Assembly: GCA_028280845.1 (NCBI GenBank)
Contig: JANQKZ010000035.1
Span: 248,001 to 312,000 of the forward strand
DNA length: 64,000 nucleotides
Direction: 5' to 3'
From: Opitutales bacterium
Lineage (GTDB): Bacteria; Verrucomicrobiota; Verrucomicrobiia; Opitutales; JABSRG01
Below the pieces are notes generated by a model that saw nothing but the letters and a program-made list of their open reading frames with translations, was not told the origin of the DNA and made no database searches. A program made the translations under genes and the position numbers. Shown here piece after piece: positions 35,377 through 44,122 of this stretch. Positions within the stretch are counted from its first letter, which is position 1, and each line of letters opens with the position of its first letter.

Positions 35377-36430
35377 GGTCCAGTCCAAGAATTTTGCGGT
35401 TGAGCTTTGGGTCAGACTCCCCTCCGACGAAGTCGTCGAAAGCGGTTGTCGTCACATCGATCAGATGTTCCTGAATAAAGGGCGCCCCTTCGCGAGCGCC
35501 CTGCTCGGAAGACTTGAGGCAGCACTCCCATTCCAGGACAGCCCAACCCCGATAGTCGGTTTCGGCCAACAAACTGAAGACCCGCTTGAAATCGACCTGG
35601 CCGTCCCCGAGAGAGCGAAAGCGCCCGGGGCGTCCCTGCCAGGACTGGTATCCTCCATAGACACCGCCCCGGCCATCCGGGCGAAACTCGGCGTCCTTCA
35701 CGTGAAATCCCCGGATTCGTTCCCCGTAGAAGCGGATAAACTCCAGGTAATCGAGTTGTTGGAGGACGAAATGGCTCGGGTCGTAGTTGAGGCAGGCGGC
35801 GGGGTGACCATCGACCACATCCAAAAATAATTCAAAGGTATGGCCGTCGAAGAGGTCGCTTCCGGGGTGTAGCTCGTAAGCGATGGCAATGTCATGATCC
35901 AGGGCAAGATTGAGGAGCGGCAGCCAGCGGCGCGCAAGCTCCCGGATCGCGGCTTCGACCAGCCCGGATGGTCGCTGTGGCCAGGGATAGGCCAGGTGCC
36001 AGGCGAGCCCCCCGCTGAGGACGGGAAGGCAGTTAAGGCCAAGACGGGCGGAGGCCAGGATAGTATGCTGAAGTTGGGTGGAGGCCCATTCCAGGCGTTC
36101 CGCGTCATTCAGACCCTGCGGATAAAAAGGCTGAAAGGCGGTTGCATAAGCCGGATGGATGGCCATGACCTGGCCGGCGAGGGCCGCATTCAATTCCGTA
36201 AGCACCACTCCGGCGGAAGCAAGGGAGGACCGGAAATCTTCGCAGTATGCTTTGGATTCGGCGGCTGTTTTGAGGTCAATAAACCGAGGGTCCTCCCAGG
36301 CGGGAATCTGAACCCCTGAGTAGCCCAAGTCGGCCGCCCAGCGGCAAATGGACTCCAGCCGGTTATAGGGAGGCGTGTCCCGGACGAATTGGGCAAGAAA
36401 GAGGGCAGGTCCTTGGATTGTATTCATCAT
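35369..36430 (-). CDS. Sugar phosphate isomerase/epimerase-like TIM barrel
   Basis: 353-residue xylose-isomerase-like (AP endonuclease family 2 fold) protein, cytosolic. Metal-site elements: '[15 protein letters not shown]', '[16 protein letters not shown]' (Glu), '[16 protein letters not shown]' (Asp, His), '[11 protein letters not shown]' (His, Asp) and 'WAVLEWECC' (Glu). Members interconvert ketoses and aldoses or epimerise them, and are common beside Gfo/Idh/MocA dehydrogenases. It is contiguous with the SDR gene (stop TGA immediately followed by ATGATG) and overlaps the dehydratase gene. Substrate not assignable; in context an aldose-ketose or epimer conversion of the pathway sugar. Confidence 0.9.
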   Translation of the reverse strand: MMNTIQGPALFLAQFVRDTPPYNRLESICRWAADLGYSGVQIPAWEDPRFIDLKTAAESKAYCEDFRSSLASAGVVLTELNAALAGQVMAIHPAYATAFQPFYPQGLNDAERLEWASTQLQHTILASARLGLNCLPVLSGGLAWHLAYPWPQRPSGLVEAAIRELARRWLPLLNLALDHDIAIAYELHPGSDLFDGHTFELFLDVVDGHPAACLNYDPSHFVLQQLDYLEFIRFYGERIRGFHVKDAEFRPDGRGGVYGGYQSWQGRPGRFRSLGDGQVDFKRVFSLLAETDYRGWAVLEWECCLKSSEQGAREGAPFIQEHLIDVTTTAFDDFVGGESDPKLNRKILGLDHD

Positions 36431-37186
36431 TCAACTACAAATACCCCGCGGTGCGATGGTGAGGTCGCGGATGACGGTGGTGGATTTGAAGGAGAGTGCA
36501 AGCCAGGCGCACTCCGCGACTTCCTCAGGCTGCACCATGGCGGCGCAGGCTTCGGGGGGAGGGGTCACGGGCCGCTTCTGAAGCAGGGGGGTGTTGACGT
36601 CCCCGGGATAAATCGTGGTGACCCGGATCCCGTGGGAGCTTTCGGTGTCGCGCAAGTATTGGGCGAAGCCGGTCATGCCGAACTTGGAAATGACGTAGGC
36701 TACTCCGCTTTTGTCAAAGGCCCGGAGGCCGGCCTCGGAATTAATAAAAATAAAGGTGCCCTCTCGGCGGGATCGCATATCTGAGATGAAGGCCTGGGTG
36801 CAGAAAAAGACCCCATCGATATTGGCGGCCAGGAGGGAGCGGTAATCCTCCTGATCCAACTCGGAAAGGGAGCGCCGGGCGACATTGGTGCCGGCCGCGT
36901 AAATGAGGGCGTCCACCCGGCTGAATTGTGCAAAGACCGCGGCCTTCATGGCTTTGACTGCAGTGGGATCTCCCGCATCGCAGGGAAAGGGATGTAGACG
37001 ATCTTGTTCGTCGCCGGAAGCGAGGGCGATGGTTTCCCGGAGGGCGGATTCCCGGCGTCCGATCAAGGCAGCGGACCATCCCTCGCGTACAAGTTTCAGG
37101 GCGATGGCCTGGCCGATACCCGACCCGGCGCCGGTGATCACGGCGACTTTGCTGGAGGTCCGGTTCAACGTTTTACCTCCTTCCAT
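36431..37186 (-). CDS. SDR-family oxidoreductase
   Basis: 251-residue short-chain dehydrogenase/reductase. NAD(P) motif 'VAVITGAGSGIGQAIALKL' (TGxxxGxG), 'LIYAAGTNV' (NAG variant), catalytic Ser in 'FIFINSEAG' and the 'YVISKFGMTG' Y-x-x-x-K pair. 'RVTTIYPGDVNTPL' follows as usual. Its 5' end overlaps the Gfo/Idh/MocA gene by 22 bp; a later ATG is not available, though an alternative start inside the first codons cannot be excluded. It may oxidise the sugar or sugar acid, or reduce a keto intermediate. Confidence 0.92.
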   Translation of the reverse strand: MEGGKTLNRTSSKVAVITGAGSGIGQAIALKLVREGWSAALIGRRESALRETIALASGDEQDRLHPFPCDAGDPTAVKAMKAAVFAQFSRVDALIYAAGTNVARRSLSELDQEDYRSLLAANIDGVFFCTQAFISDMRSRREGTFIFINSEAGLRAFDKSGVAYVISKFGMTGFAQYLRDTESSHGIRVTTIYPGDVNTPLLQKRPVTPPPEACAAMVQPEEVAECAWLALSFKSTTVIRDLTIAPRGICS

Positions 37187-38301
37187 TGTCCACCTGCGTT
37201 GGAACTGGCCACGATGGCATCGATTATGCGGGCGACATCGAGGCCGGTTCTAAAGGTGGGAAAAGAAATCTCATCCGCTTCGGAAGGGTCTCGCCCATCT
37301 GCGATGAAGGTGAGGATGTTCAGCATGAGGCTTTTGAAGGCGGCAGACCAGGCCTCGTTATGTCCGCCGGGCAAGGCTGCGTAGGCGGCTGCATCGGGAT
37401 GGAGCAGGGATGGGTCTTTGAGCAAGACCTGGTTGGGTTGGTCGCGGTGACCGATCCAGAGTTCATTGGGGCGTTCCTGGCGCCATTCCAGGGAAGCTTC
37501 CGCTCCGCAGACTTCGATGGTCAGGTCATTTTTATGCCCGGCGCAGAGAGCGCTGGTAGCAAACATACCCCGGGCACCGTTTTCTAGTTCACATAGAATC
37601 AGCCCAAAGTCGGGTACTTCCACCTTGAATTCGGAAGCACTGCTTCCTTCCGGGGGGAACCGGGTATGAATAAAGCGACTGAGGTCGGCCAGGACCCGGA
37701 CAATACGGAGGCCGGTAATGTGTTGGACCATGTCATACCAGTGGGCTCCGGCGTCGGCCACCATGGCCAGGGGACCGGCCATGTCAGGCTCGATTCGCCA
37801 ATTGGTATCCGTGTTCCTGAGCAACCACTCCTGGAGATAATGGCCCCGAACAAAGCGGATACCTCCGATCTCACCGGAGGAGGCACGAGCCCGCGCTTCC
37901 TGAACCATGATGTTGTAGCGGATATTAAAGGTAACTGCGTGGACTACGGCGTTTCGTGTGGCGGCCTCCAGCATTTGTTCCGCCTCTACGGTGGTCAGGG
38001 CCATGGGTTTATCCACGATGACCGCCTTACCTGCTTCCGCCGCCGCCACGGCGATCGGAGCGTGCAAATGGGTGGGGGTGGCAATGTCGATGACATCGAT
38101 CTCGGGGTCGTCCACCATTTTCCTCCAGTCTCCGTATGCCTTTTCGACATGGTATTGCTCGGCTTTCCGGCGGGCGGACTGCTCCGAGCTGGTGGCTATA
38201 GCGGTGACGTCGGCGAAAGGCACCCGGCGAATGGCCTCCAGGTGGTGGGGGCCAATGAACCCAAATCCGACCACCCCTACCCGTAATGTTTTCGCCTTCA
38301 T
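37165..38301 (-). CDS. Gfo/Idh/MocA-family dehydrogenase
   Basis: 378-residue NAD(P)-dependent sugar dehydrogenase-like enzyme. 'LRVGVVGFGFIGPHHLEAI' is the Rossmann loop; 'IDVIDIATPTHLHAPIAVAAAEAGKAVIVDKPMALT' carries a D-K-P in place of E-K-P with the lysine kept; 'AMVADAGAHWYDMVQHITGL' carries the Asp-x-x-x-His pair. Expected chemistry is oxidation of a pyranose or furanose to a lactone or keto sugar. It lies between the two SDR genes (5 bp after one, 22-bp overlap with the other). It is a candidate for the first oxidation of the pathway. Confidence 0.92.
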   Translation of the reverse strand: MKAKTLRVGVVGFGFIGPHHLEAIRRVPFADVTAIATSSEQSARRKAEQYHVEKAYGDWRKMVDDPEIDVIDIATPTHLHAPIAVAAAEAGKAVIVDKPMALTTVEAEQMLEAATRNAVVHAVTFNIRYNIMVQEARARASSGEIGGIRFVRGHYLQEWLLRNTDTNWRIEPDMAGPLAMVADAGAHWYDMVQHITGLRIVRVLADLSRFIHTRFPPEGSSASEFKVEVPDFGLILCELENGARGMFATSALCAGHKNDLTIEVCGAEASLEWRQERPNELWIGHRDQPNQVLLKDPSLLHPDAAAYAALPGGHNEAWSAAFKSLMLNILTFIADGRDPSEADEISFPTFRTGLDVARIIDAIVASSNAGGQWKEVKR

Positions 38302-38306
38302 TTTGT

Positions 38307-39104
38307 TCAGGAATGTTGTTGGGATGCTTTATCGAGGTTTTCCAAAGGAACTTTTCCCTGTACCGACCAGCCACCATCCGCATAAAACACCTGGCCGGTT
38401 ACATAACTGGAATCGGAGGAAGCCAGGAACAGCGCGGGGCCAATCATTTCCTCGGATTCCCCGGTCCGCCCAAGGGGCACCACGCTTCCCCAGGCCCGTG
38501 CGTAATCCGGGTCGTCCTGCAGGTTCCTTTCCACATTAATCGGTCCGGGGGCGAAGGTGTTGACGCGGATGTCGAGGGAGGCCAGTTCGACTGCCAGTTG
38601 CCGGGTCAGGCCATTGATCGCGGCCTTGCTGGTGGCGTAGGCTACAAGGTTTTTCACCCCGAGGGCGGCGCAATTGGTGGATACGTTGATGATGGAACCT
38701 GCCGTTTCCGTTTCGCGCATCCAGTGGGCGGCCTGCAATGAGCAGAAAAAGGTCCCTTTCAGGTTGGTATTCATGACAAGGTCCCATTTGGCCTCATCGG
38801 TGGAAAAAAGCTCCGACCACCCAGTGAGCCCCGCATTATTGATGAGGACATCCAGCCGGGAAAAGCGCTGCCTGGCCTGTGCGAACAGTTTTTCGATATC
38901 GGAGACCCGTCCCACGTCCGCTTGAATGACTGCGGCCTGACGTCCCAGGTCCGTAATTTGGTTTGCGGTTGTTTCCGCCCCGGCCCGGTCTGAATGGTAA
39001 TTGATGATCACATCGGCCCCTTCGCGGGCGCAACCCAGGGCCAGGGCCGCTCCGATTCCTTTGCTGGCACCGGTAATCAAAATGGTTTTATCGAGGAGTC
39101 GCAT
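38307..39104 (-). CDS. SDR-family oxidoreductase (classical)
   Basis: 265-residue classical SDR close to 3-oxoacyl-ACP reductase/glucose dehydrogenase-like sequences. 'TILITGASKGIGAALALGCAREGADVIINYHS' (NADP-type, G-A-S-K-G-I-G), 'DVLINNAGLTGWSELF', 'IINVSTNCAALG' (Ser) and 'YATSKAAINGLTRQLA' (Tyr, Lys) are present, ending with 'YVTGQVFYADGGWSVQ'. Several marine and soil aldose 1-dehydrogenases that form lactones look like this. It is 3 bp downstream of the alcohol dehydrogenase gene. Confidence 0.93.
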   Translation of the reverse strand: MRLLDKTILITGASKGIGAALALGCAREGADVIINYHSDRAGAETTANQITDLGRQAAVIQADVGRVSDIEKLFAQARQRFSRLDVLINNAGLTGWSELFSTDEAKWDLVMNTNLKGTFFCSLQAAHWMRETETAGSIINVSTNCAALGVKNLVAYATSKAAINGLTRQLAVELASLDIRVNTFAPGPINVERNLQDDPDYARAWGSVVPLGRTGESEEMIGPALFLASSDSSYVTGQVFYADGGWSVQGKVPLENLDKASQQHS

Positions 39105-39107
39105 AAG

Positions 39108-40139
39108 TTATGAGGGATGAAGGATTACTTTGACCGCGTCTTTCTTCTGAAAAAGATCAACCCCTTTTTCCCATTCTACGAGGGGGAACCGGTGGGTGAC
39201 AATTCGGCTCGGTTCGATGTTTTCCGCCAGAAGTTCCATGGTGCGTGCCCAGCTTTCCCGGCGATAGCCCACCGATCCGCGAAGGGTCAACTGTTTGAAA
39301 GCCACGTGGTCAAGAGGAAGGGGGATTTCCCGGCCGAAATGGCCTACCTGAGTATAACTCCCTAAGGGACGGACGGTTTCAAGACAAGCGGTGGCGGAGG
39401 CCTGCACTCCGGCCACCTCAAAGACGGCGTCCACTCCCAGCCCTTCGGTTTCTTCGCTCACTACTTCCTTGAGGTCCTCTTTACTCACATCGACCACGCG
39501 GGCTGCCCCCAGCTTTTCCGCCAGGCGCAGGCGTCCTGCGTCGCCACCGGCCCCGGCAACGATGGTCCGGTTCCCCTGGTGAACCAAGACGAGCAGGCAG
39601 AGCAGACCGATGGGGCCAGGGCCGGAGACAAGGACGGTATCCGATGGTTGGATACAGGCGATTTCCTGCACGGCATGAACCGCCACCGCCAGGGGCTCCA
39701 CCAGGGCTCCTTCCAATTCAGGCACGCCGTCCGCGAGGCGGAACAACTGATCCGGACGAACGCAGGCATAGGGACAAAAGGCGCCGTTGACGCCGTGCCC
39801 CATGCCGCGTCGCCCCGGGCTTAACATGAAATCTCCACTGAGGTAATACCGGCATTGATCGCTGACCACTGCAGTGGCGCCGAGGACCGCATAACGCGCA
39901 TCCGGGTCGAAATCCTCTGTAACCTCGCTTCCCTTTTCCACGACGCGGCCGACAAACTCATGGCCCAGGATTACCGGGGGATAATTCCGGAACAAATCGT
40001 TAAGGACATGGAGATCCGTTCCGCAAATCCCGCAAGCGGAAATGGCCAGTTTGACCTGGTTGGGTGCCGGGACCGGCTCTTCCACCTCGCAAAGGCTCAC
40101 GTTGCCGGGTCCCGGTGCCGTTTTAACTAGGGCGTTCAA
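39108..40139 (-). CDS. Zinc-type (MDR) alcohol dehydrogenase lacking the structural zinc cysteines
   Basis: 343-residue medium-chain dehydrogenase. The catalytic zinc site is intact ('SACGICGTDLHVL', 'ILGHEFVGRV') and the NAD domain has 'VLVSGPGPIGLLCLLVL'. The loop that normally holds four cysteines for the structural zinc reads 'TAVVSDQCRYYLSGDFMLSP', keeping only one Cys, so the structural zinc is probably lost. Relatives act on sorbitol, threonine or L-idonate-like polyols. It overlaps the transketolase C-subunit gene by 17 bp. Confidence 0.92.
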   Translation of the reverse strand: MNALVKTAPGPGNVSLCEVEEPVPAPNQVKLAISACGICGTDLHVLNDLFRNYPPVILGHEFVGRVVEKGSEVTEDFDPDARYAVLGATAVVSDQCRYYLSGDFMLSPGRRGMGHGVNGAFCPYACVRPDQLFRLADGVPELEGALVEPLAVAVHAVQEIACIQPSDTVLVSGPGPIGLLCLLVLVHQGNRTIVAGAGGDAGRLRLAEKLGAARVVDVSKEDLKEVVSEETEGLGVDAVFEVAGVQASATACLETVRPLGSYTQVGHFGREIPLPLDHVAFKQLTLRGSVGYRRESWARTMELLAENIEPSRIVTHRFPLVEWEKGVDLFQKKDAVKVILHPS

Positions 40140-41091
40140 ACCAAAAAGGAGGGAGTTTGAGTTTCAGTAACTGATGGGCTGCTTCCACGATATTGATGGC
40201 ACGCAATCCGTAATAGTCCAAGAGGTCGGAGGCCGTTCCCGATTGACCGAAACGGTCCTTTACGCCGATCCGAAGGACAGGAACGGGGCAAAGCCCGGCA
40301 ACAAATGAGGAAACGGCCTCTCCGAGGCCACCAATAATGGAGTGCTCTTCCACGGTGATCAGTTTACCGGTTTCCTTGGCGGCCTCGAGAATAAGGGTTT
40401 CGTCGAGGGGCTTAAGGGTGGGCAGATGTAGAACGCGGGTAGAGACGCCTTCCTTTTCGAGGAGTTCGGCGGCGGCCAGCGTTTCCGATACCATAATACC
40501 GGTGGAAATAAGGGTGATATCCCGGCCCTCCCGGAGGCATTTTCCTTTGCCGATAACAAATTCACCATGAATATCGGGAACCACGGGATACTTGTCCCGG
40601 CCCGTTCGCAGGTAAACCGGGCCCTGCATCCGAGCGGCGGCATGGGTGGCCATGCGGGCTTCTTCGTAGTCCCCCGGGACCAGAATGGTCATGTGCGGAA
40701 GGGCCCGGGTGACCGCGAGGTCTTCACAAGCCTGATGGGAAGCACCATCGCCCCCGGTGGTGATGCCCGCATGGCTGACGCCGATTTTGACATTTAAGTT
40801 CGGGTAAGCAATGGAGTTGCGCAGTTGGTCGGCCGCCCGCATGGTGGCAAACATAGCGAAGGTGGCGGCGAAGGGAAGCATGCCAGAAAGGGCAAGTCCC
40901 GCGGCCACGGACAATTCATTTTGTTCAGCCGTACCACAATTGAAAAAACGTTCAGGGTATTGTTTCTCGAAATCACAGGTTTTGGTGGCCTTGGCCACAT
41001 CAGCATCGAGAACGACCAACTCTGGTATCTCGGCCGCCAATTCAATCAGGGCGTCAGCGTATCCCTGGCGTGTGTGCTTGTAATCAGGCAT
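40123..41091 (-). CDS. Transketolase-like protein, C-terminal subunit
   Basis: 322 residues covering the pyrimidine-binding (PYR) and C-terminal domains. 'LVVLDADVAKATKTCDFEKQYPERFFNCGTAEQNELSVAAGLALSG' contains the catalytic Glu that activates thiamine, 'GVSHAGITTGGDGASHQACEDLAVTRALPHMTILVPGDYEEA' is the usual PYR segment, and 'LITVEEHSIIGGLGEAVSSF' starts the C domain. It needs the N-terminal subunit encoded just upstream (8-bp overlap). Split transketolases of this sort are found in several specialised sugar pathways, for example apulose-4-phosphate and sulfofructose cleavage, besides the archaeal house-keeping form. Confidence 0.92.
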   Translation of the reverse strand: MPDYKHTRQGYADALIELAAEIPELVVLDADVAKATKTCDFEKQYPERFFNCGTAEQNELSVAAGLALSGMLPFAATFAMFATMRAADQLRNSIAYPNLNVKIGVSHAGITTGGDGASHQACEDLAVTRALPHMTILVPGDYEEARMATHAAARMQGPVYLRTGRDKYPVVPDIHGEFVIGKGKCLREGRDITLISTGIMVSETLAAAELLEKEGVSTRVLHLPTLKPLDETLILEAAKETGKLITVEEHSIIGGLGEAVSSFVAGLCPVPVLRIGVKDRFGQSGTASDLLDYYGLRAINIVEAAHQLLKLKLPPFWFERPS

Positions 41092-41971
41092 GAGTTAAGG
41101 CCTCCATGGCGCGTTGATACTGTTCGGTATTGGGCGGAGTTCCGTGCCATTCCGCTCCCCCTTCCATAAAGGGGACCCCTTTGCCCTTTACCGTGTTCAG
41201 GATGATCATCTTAGGTTTATCGTTCTCATTTCTTTTGGCCGCCTCGATGGAAGACAAAATAGTGGAATAATCATGGCCGTCGATTTCCCAACTGGACCAT
41301 CCGAAGGCACGCCATTTGTCCACCAGAGGATCGAGGGGCATGACGTCCTCGGTATTGCCATCTGTTTGGAGCCGGTTGCGGTCGGTGAAGGCGATCAGGT
41401 TGCCTAATTTGTATTTATGGGCAAACATGGCGGCCTCCCAGATTTGGCCTTCCTGCTGCTCTCCGTCGCCGCAAAGCACGAACACATGATATTCCGCTGA
41501 ACGGATTTTGCCCGCGAGGGCAATCCCGCAAGCGGTCGACAGGCCGAGGCCGAGGGTGCCGGTGGAAGCGTCGACTCCAGGGGTCTTGGCCGAGTAGGGG
41601 TGGCCCTGGAGATGGGAACCCAAGCGCCGGAAGGATTCAAGGTCAGACTGGGGAAAGTAACCGCTTTGCGCCAGGGCGGCATATAGGACCGGCGTGCAAT
41701 GCCCTTTGGAAAGAACAAAACGGTCGCGGTCGGGATCCCGGGGTCGACCCGGGTCGTGACGCATGGCTTGGAAATAAAGCGCCGTAACGATATCGGTCGC
41801 GCTGAGGCTACCGCCGACATGCCCTGAATTGGCCCCGTGTACCATGGTCAGGATGTCCCTTCGGATCTGGAGGGCGCGTTCCTGCAAACGCTGGATTTCC
41901 CCCGGGTCCCATTTCGGTTCGCGGGAAACGGTCTCGTTTCCGCTTGGTGTGTATTTCTGCATATCAGTCAT
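41084..41971 (-). CDS. Transketolase-like protein, N-terminal subunit
   Basis: About 295 residues from ATG 41971 (MTDMQKYTPSG); a start at 42046 would overlap the cyclase gene by more than 50 bp. It is the diphosphate-binding (PP) half: 'DILTMVHGANSGHVGGSLSATDIVTALYF', 'RFVLSKGHCTPVLYAALAQSG', 'HPYSAKTPGVDASTGTLGLGLSTACGIALAG' and the thiamine/Mg motif 'FVLCGDGEQQEGQIWEAAMFAHKYKLGNLIAFTDRN' (G-D-G through N). It pairs with the downstream PYR/C subunit. The presence of a dedicated enzyme inside the operon means a ketose C2-C3 cleavage or two-carbon transfer probably belongs to this pathway. Confidence 0.92.
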   Translation of the reverse strand: MTDMQKYTPSGNETVSREPKWDPGEIQRLQERALQIRRDILTMVHGANSGHVGGSLSATDIVTALYFQAMRHDPGRPRDPDRDRFVLSKGHCTPVLYAALAQSGYFPQSDLESFRRLGSHLQGHPYSAKTPGVDASTGTLGLGLSTACGIALAGKIRSAEYHVFVLCGDGEQQEGQIWEAAMFAHKYKLGNLIAFTDRNRLQTDGNTEDVMPLDPLVDKWRAFGWSSWEIDGHDYSTILSSIEAAKRNENDKPKMIILNTVKGKGVPFMEGGAEWHGTPPNTEQYQRAMEALTHA

Positions 41972-41990
41972 TGGCAAAGAGAAGCTCAGG

Positions 41991-42632
41991 TCATTTTTCG
42001 TCGTAACAAGCGACCGCGCGGATGGGGGAGCCGTCTCGCCCGGCAAAATTCAGGGGAAAACCGATGAAAAGAAAGGACTCGGGCAATTGGTCGAGGTTGG
42101 CCAGGCCTTCAACGACGACAATCTCCGCATCCGGGCCCAGGAGGATATGGTGGAGCTCAAGCCAGTCCTTTCCGATTGTCGGCATGTCCATCCCGAGGAG
42201 GCGGATCTTGCGGTCGGTCAGATAACGGGCGGCCTCCTGGGTGAAGGACGGGAAATCTTCAAAATAATCGCTCTGGTCGAAATGCTGGTGCCAGCCGGTT
42301 TCGACCAGGATTTTTGCCTCGGGCCGCAAGATATCCTCAAAGGGCTTTAAGTCATCAGCGGTGATTTCCTGGTTGGCTTGCTTAGGAATGCGCAGCACAT
42401 GCGCCTTGCCGAAAAACCAATCCAGGGGCATCTGGTCCACGGTACGACCCTCATCAAAGAAATGAAACATGGCGTCCAGGTGGGTTCCCTGGTGGGTCCC
42501 AATCACAACTTGGCTGATATTGTATTGATGGGTAGAGACCTTCCCATGTGGGATAATGGACAACTTGGGGTCATTGGGGAAAGCTCCAGCTCCGTGCCGG
42601 AGTGGGGAGGATAAATCGATGAGAATGCTCAT
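41991..42632 (-). CDS. Cyclase-family (PF04199-like) metal-dependent hydrolase
   Basis: 213 residues from ATG 42632, which overlaps the transporter stop (ATGA). 'IGTHQGTHLDAMFHFFDEG' is the H-x-G-T-H-x-D motif of the kynurenine formamidase/polyketide cyclase family (a Pro of the usual D-x-P-x-H is Met here). 'LVETGWHQHF' and 'LLGMDMPTIGKDWLELHHILL' are further family segments. The family hydrolyses amides, lactones and related bonds using metal. In this operon a sugar lactonase step is missing otherwise, so lactone opening is a reasonable guess, not shown by sequence. Confidence 0.88.
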   Translation of the reverse strand: MSILIDLSSPLRHGAGAFPNDPKLSIIPHGKVSTHQYNISQVVIGTHQGTHLDAMFHFFDEGRTVDQMPLDWFFGKAHVLRIPKQANQEITADDLKPFEDILRPEAKILVETGWHQHFDQSDYFEDFPSFTQEAARYLTDRKIRLLGMDMPTIGKDWLELHHILLGPDAEIVVVEGLANLDQLPESFLFIGFPLNFAGRDGSPIRAVACYDEK

Positions 42633-44122
42633 AATTTTTCCACCTGGTATCCGCCTCTCGAGCGGTCTTTCCAATACAGGAAGCCGAAGATGACCGCCAC
42701 AGGAATGGCAAACGGCACGAGATACCGGAAAGCGACACGGCCGCCCCGATTGTCTGCGGGGCCGAGAATCTCGGTTCGAATTCTCTGGGCAAGCTCTTCA
42801 GTCCCGTCGGGTGCGTTGCGCAGGGCGGATCGCAAGGCGTTGGCGGTCTCCGCAGGCGGTAGATCCCCGGTGATTTCTGCGGATTGGAGGACGGCCCAGG
42901 TTGCATTCACCGCGTTTTGAGCTTCCTGTCGGCGAAGCTCCTCTTCATCCGCGGCGTGGATGGGGAATTCTGAAACGATCTCCCGTAAGACTTCCCGGGT
43001 TTCTTCAGGAGGAAGGGCATCGTGCAGGTAGACATCCGCAATTCGGCCCATGAGGGGAGCGGTAAAGAGGCCGACCACGAGCATTCCGGTCCCCCCCATG
43101 AGAGCCAGGCCGAGGGCTCCGCTTTTGGGAACCCGTTCGCTGGTGATGCCCAGCAGGGTGGGCCAGATATAGCAGACGCCAACCGCAAAAACCGTGGCGG
43201 ATAAAAACGCCATCCAGGTGGTTTGAGAAAAACTGAACCAGAACAGTCCGATTCCGGTAACAATGGCGGACGCCATGATCAACCCGGTTGGGTAGAGTTT
43301 TTCCACAACGGGGCCGGCGAAGAAACGGAGCACGGCCATTAACCCGTTAATGTAGGCCAGAACCAGGATTCCCGGCAAGCCACCGGACTCCAGGACGGCG
43401 GGAATCCAACGGTTGGGTCCCAGTTCAAGCGAGGCAGTGATGGCAATGGTGAAGAGGAGGAGGAAGAAGAACGGCCGAACCAAGGCTCCTTTCACCATGC
43501 CTGAAAAGGAAACCCCGGACTGGACCCGCTCTGTCTCAGGAAAATCTATATTCAGGAACAAAATTCCGTAAACCAGGGTGGGGATGAGGATCAAGGAGAG
43601 CTTCAACTGCCACAAGTCCAGACCCGCCTTGGAGAGGAGGAAGGCGCTGACCCCTCCGATGAGAATTCCCCCGGGAAACCAGACATGGAATTGATTGAGC
43701 TTCTTGGTTTTTTCCCGCGGATAAAGGGTGGCGACCAGGGGATTGCCGGCAGCTTCCACCGCACCATTTCCCAGAGCAAGGACGAGGGCGCCGACGTAGA
43801 GCATGCCGAAGCCGTTCGCGAAGATCATGATCAGGGTTCCGAGGAGATGGCAGAGGAAAGAAAAACGAAACAGGTTTTTCATGCCCACAATGTCGCACAG
43901 CGGGCCCAGGACGACGATTGAGAGAGCGAAGCCGTAAAGCGCCGCACCACCGATATGGCCCACTTCCTGGTTGGACAAAAGAAACTCCTCCTTCAGGGCG
44001 CCCATAACGGCACCCACGACCCCAAAACAAATCGAGGTGGCCAGGAGGGCAAAACAGCTTCCAAGAAAAAGCCGGCCCGGTGTAGTGGATACATTATTGC
44101 TTCCAGAAGGGGTGTTTTCCAT
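42629..44122 (-). CDS. MFS transporter (FucP-like sugar symporter)
   Basis: 497 residues with about 12 membrane helices; first gene of the 13-gene operon. 'FLLSNQEVGHIGGAALYGFALSIVVLGPLCDIVGMKNL' holds the motif A-like D-x-x-G, and 'LALGNGAVEAAGNPLVATLYPREKTKKLNQFHVWFPGGILIGG' is characteristic of the FucP-like sugar group. Unusually, an acidic, helical insert of about 90 residues (roughly 375-465, 'EETREVLREIV...AADEEELRRQEAQNAVN...') sits between the last two helices. It should import the sugar processed by the operon. The 18-bp AraC-type box lies 124 bp upstream. Confidence 0.9.
   Translation of the reverse strand: MENTPSGSNNVSTTPGRLFLGSCFALLATSICFGVVGAVMGALKEEFLLSNQEVGHIGGAALYGFALSIVVLGPLCDIVGMKNLFRFSFLCHLLGTLIMIFANGFGMLYVGALVLALGNGAVEAAGNPLVATLYPREKTKKLNQFHVWFPGGILIGGVSAFLLSKAGLDLWQLKLSLILIPTLVYGILFLNIDFPETERVQSGVSFSGMVKGALVRPFFFLLLFTIAITASLELGPNRWIPAVLESGGLPGILVLAYINGLMAVLRFFAGPVVEKLYPTGLIMASAIVTGIGLFWFSFSQTTWMAFLSATVFAVGVCYIWPTLLGITSERVPKSGALGLALMGGTGMLVVGLFTAPLMGRIADVYLHDALPPEETREVLREIVSEFPIHAADEEELRRQEAQNAVNATWAVLQSAEITGDLPPAETANALRSALRNAPDGTEELAQRIRTEILGPADNRGGRVAFRYLVPFAIPVAVIFGFLYWKDRSRGGYQVEKL

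Noticed and set aside
30729-44122. Reading the large operon as an aromatic meta-cleavage (catechol) pathway because of mhpE and mhpF
   Set aside because: No dioxygenase, 2-hydroxymuconate hydrolase or hydratase is present, and the other genes are sugar-type enzymes.
30729-44122. Reading the large operon as a microcompartment-based fucose or rhamnose pathway as in other Verrucomicrobiota
   Set aside because: No BMC shell proteins, kinase or class II fuculose-phosphate aldolase are encoded in the window.
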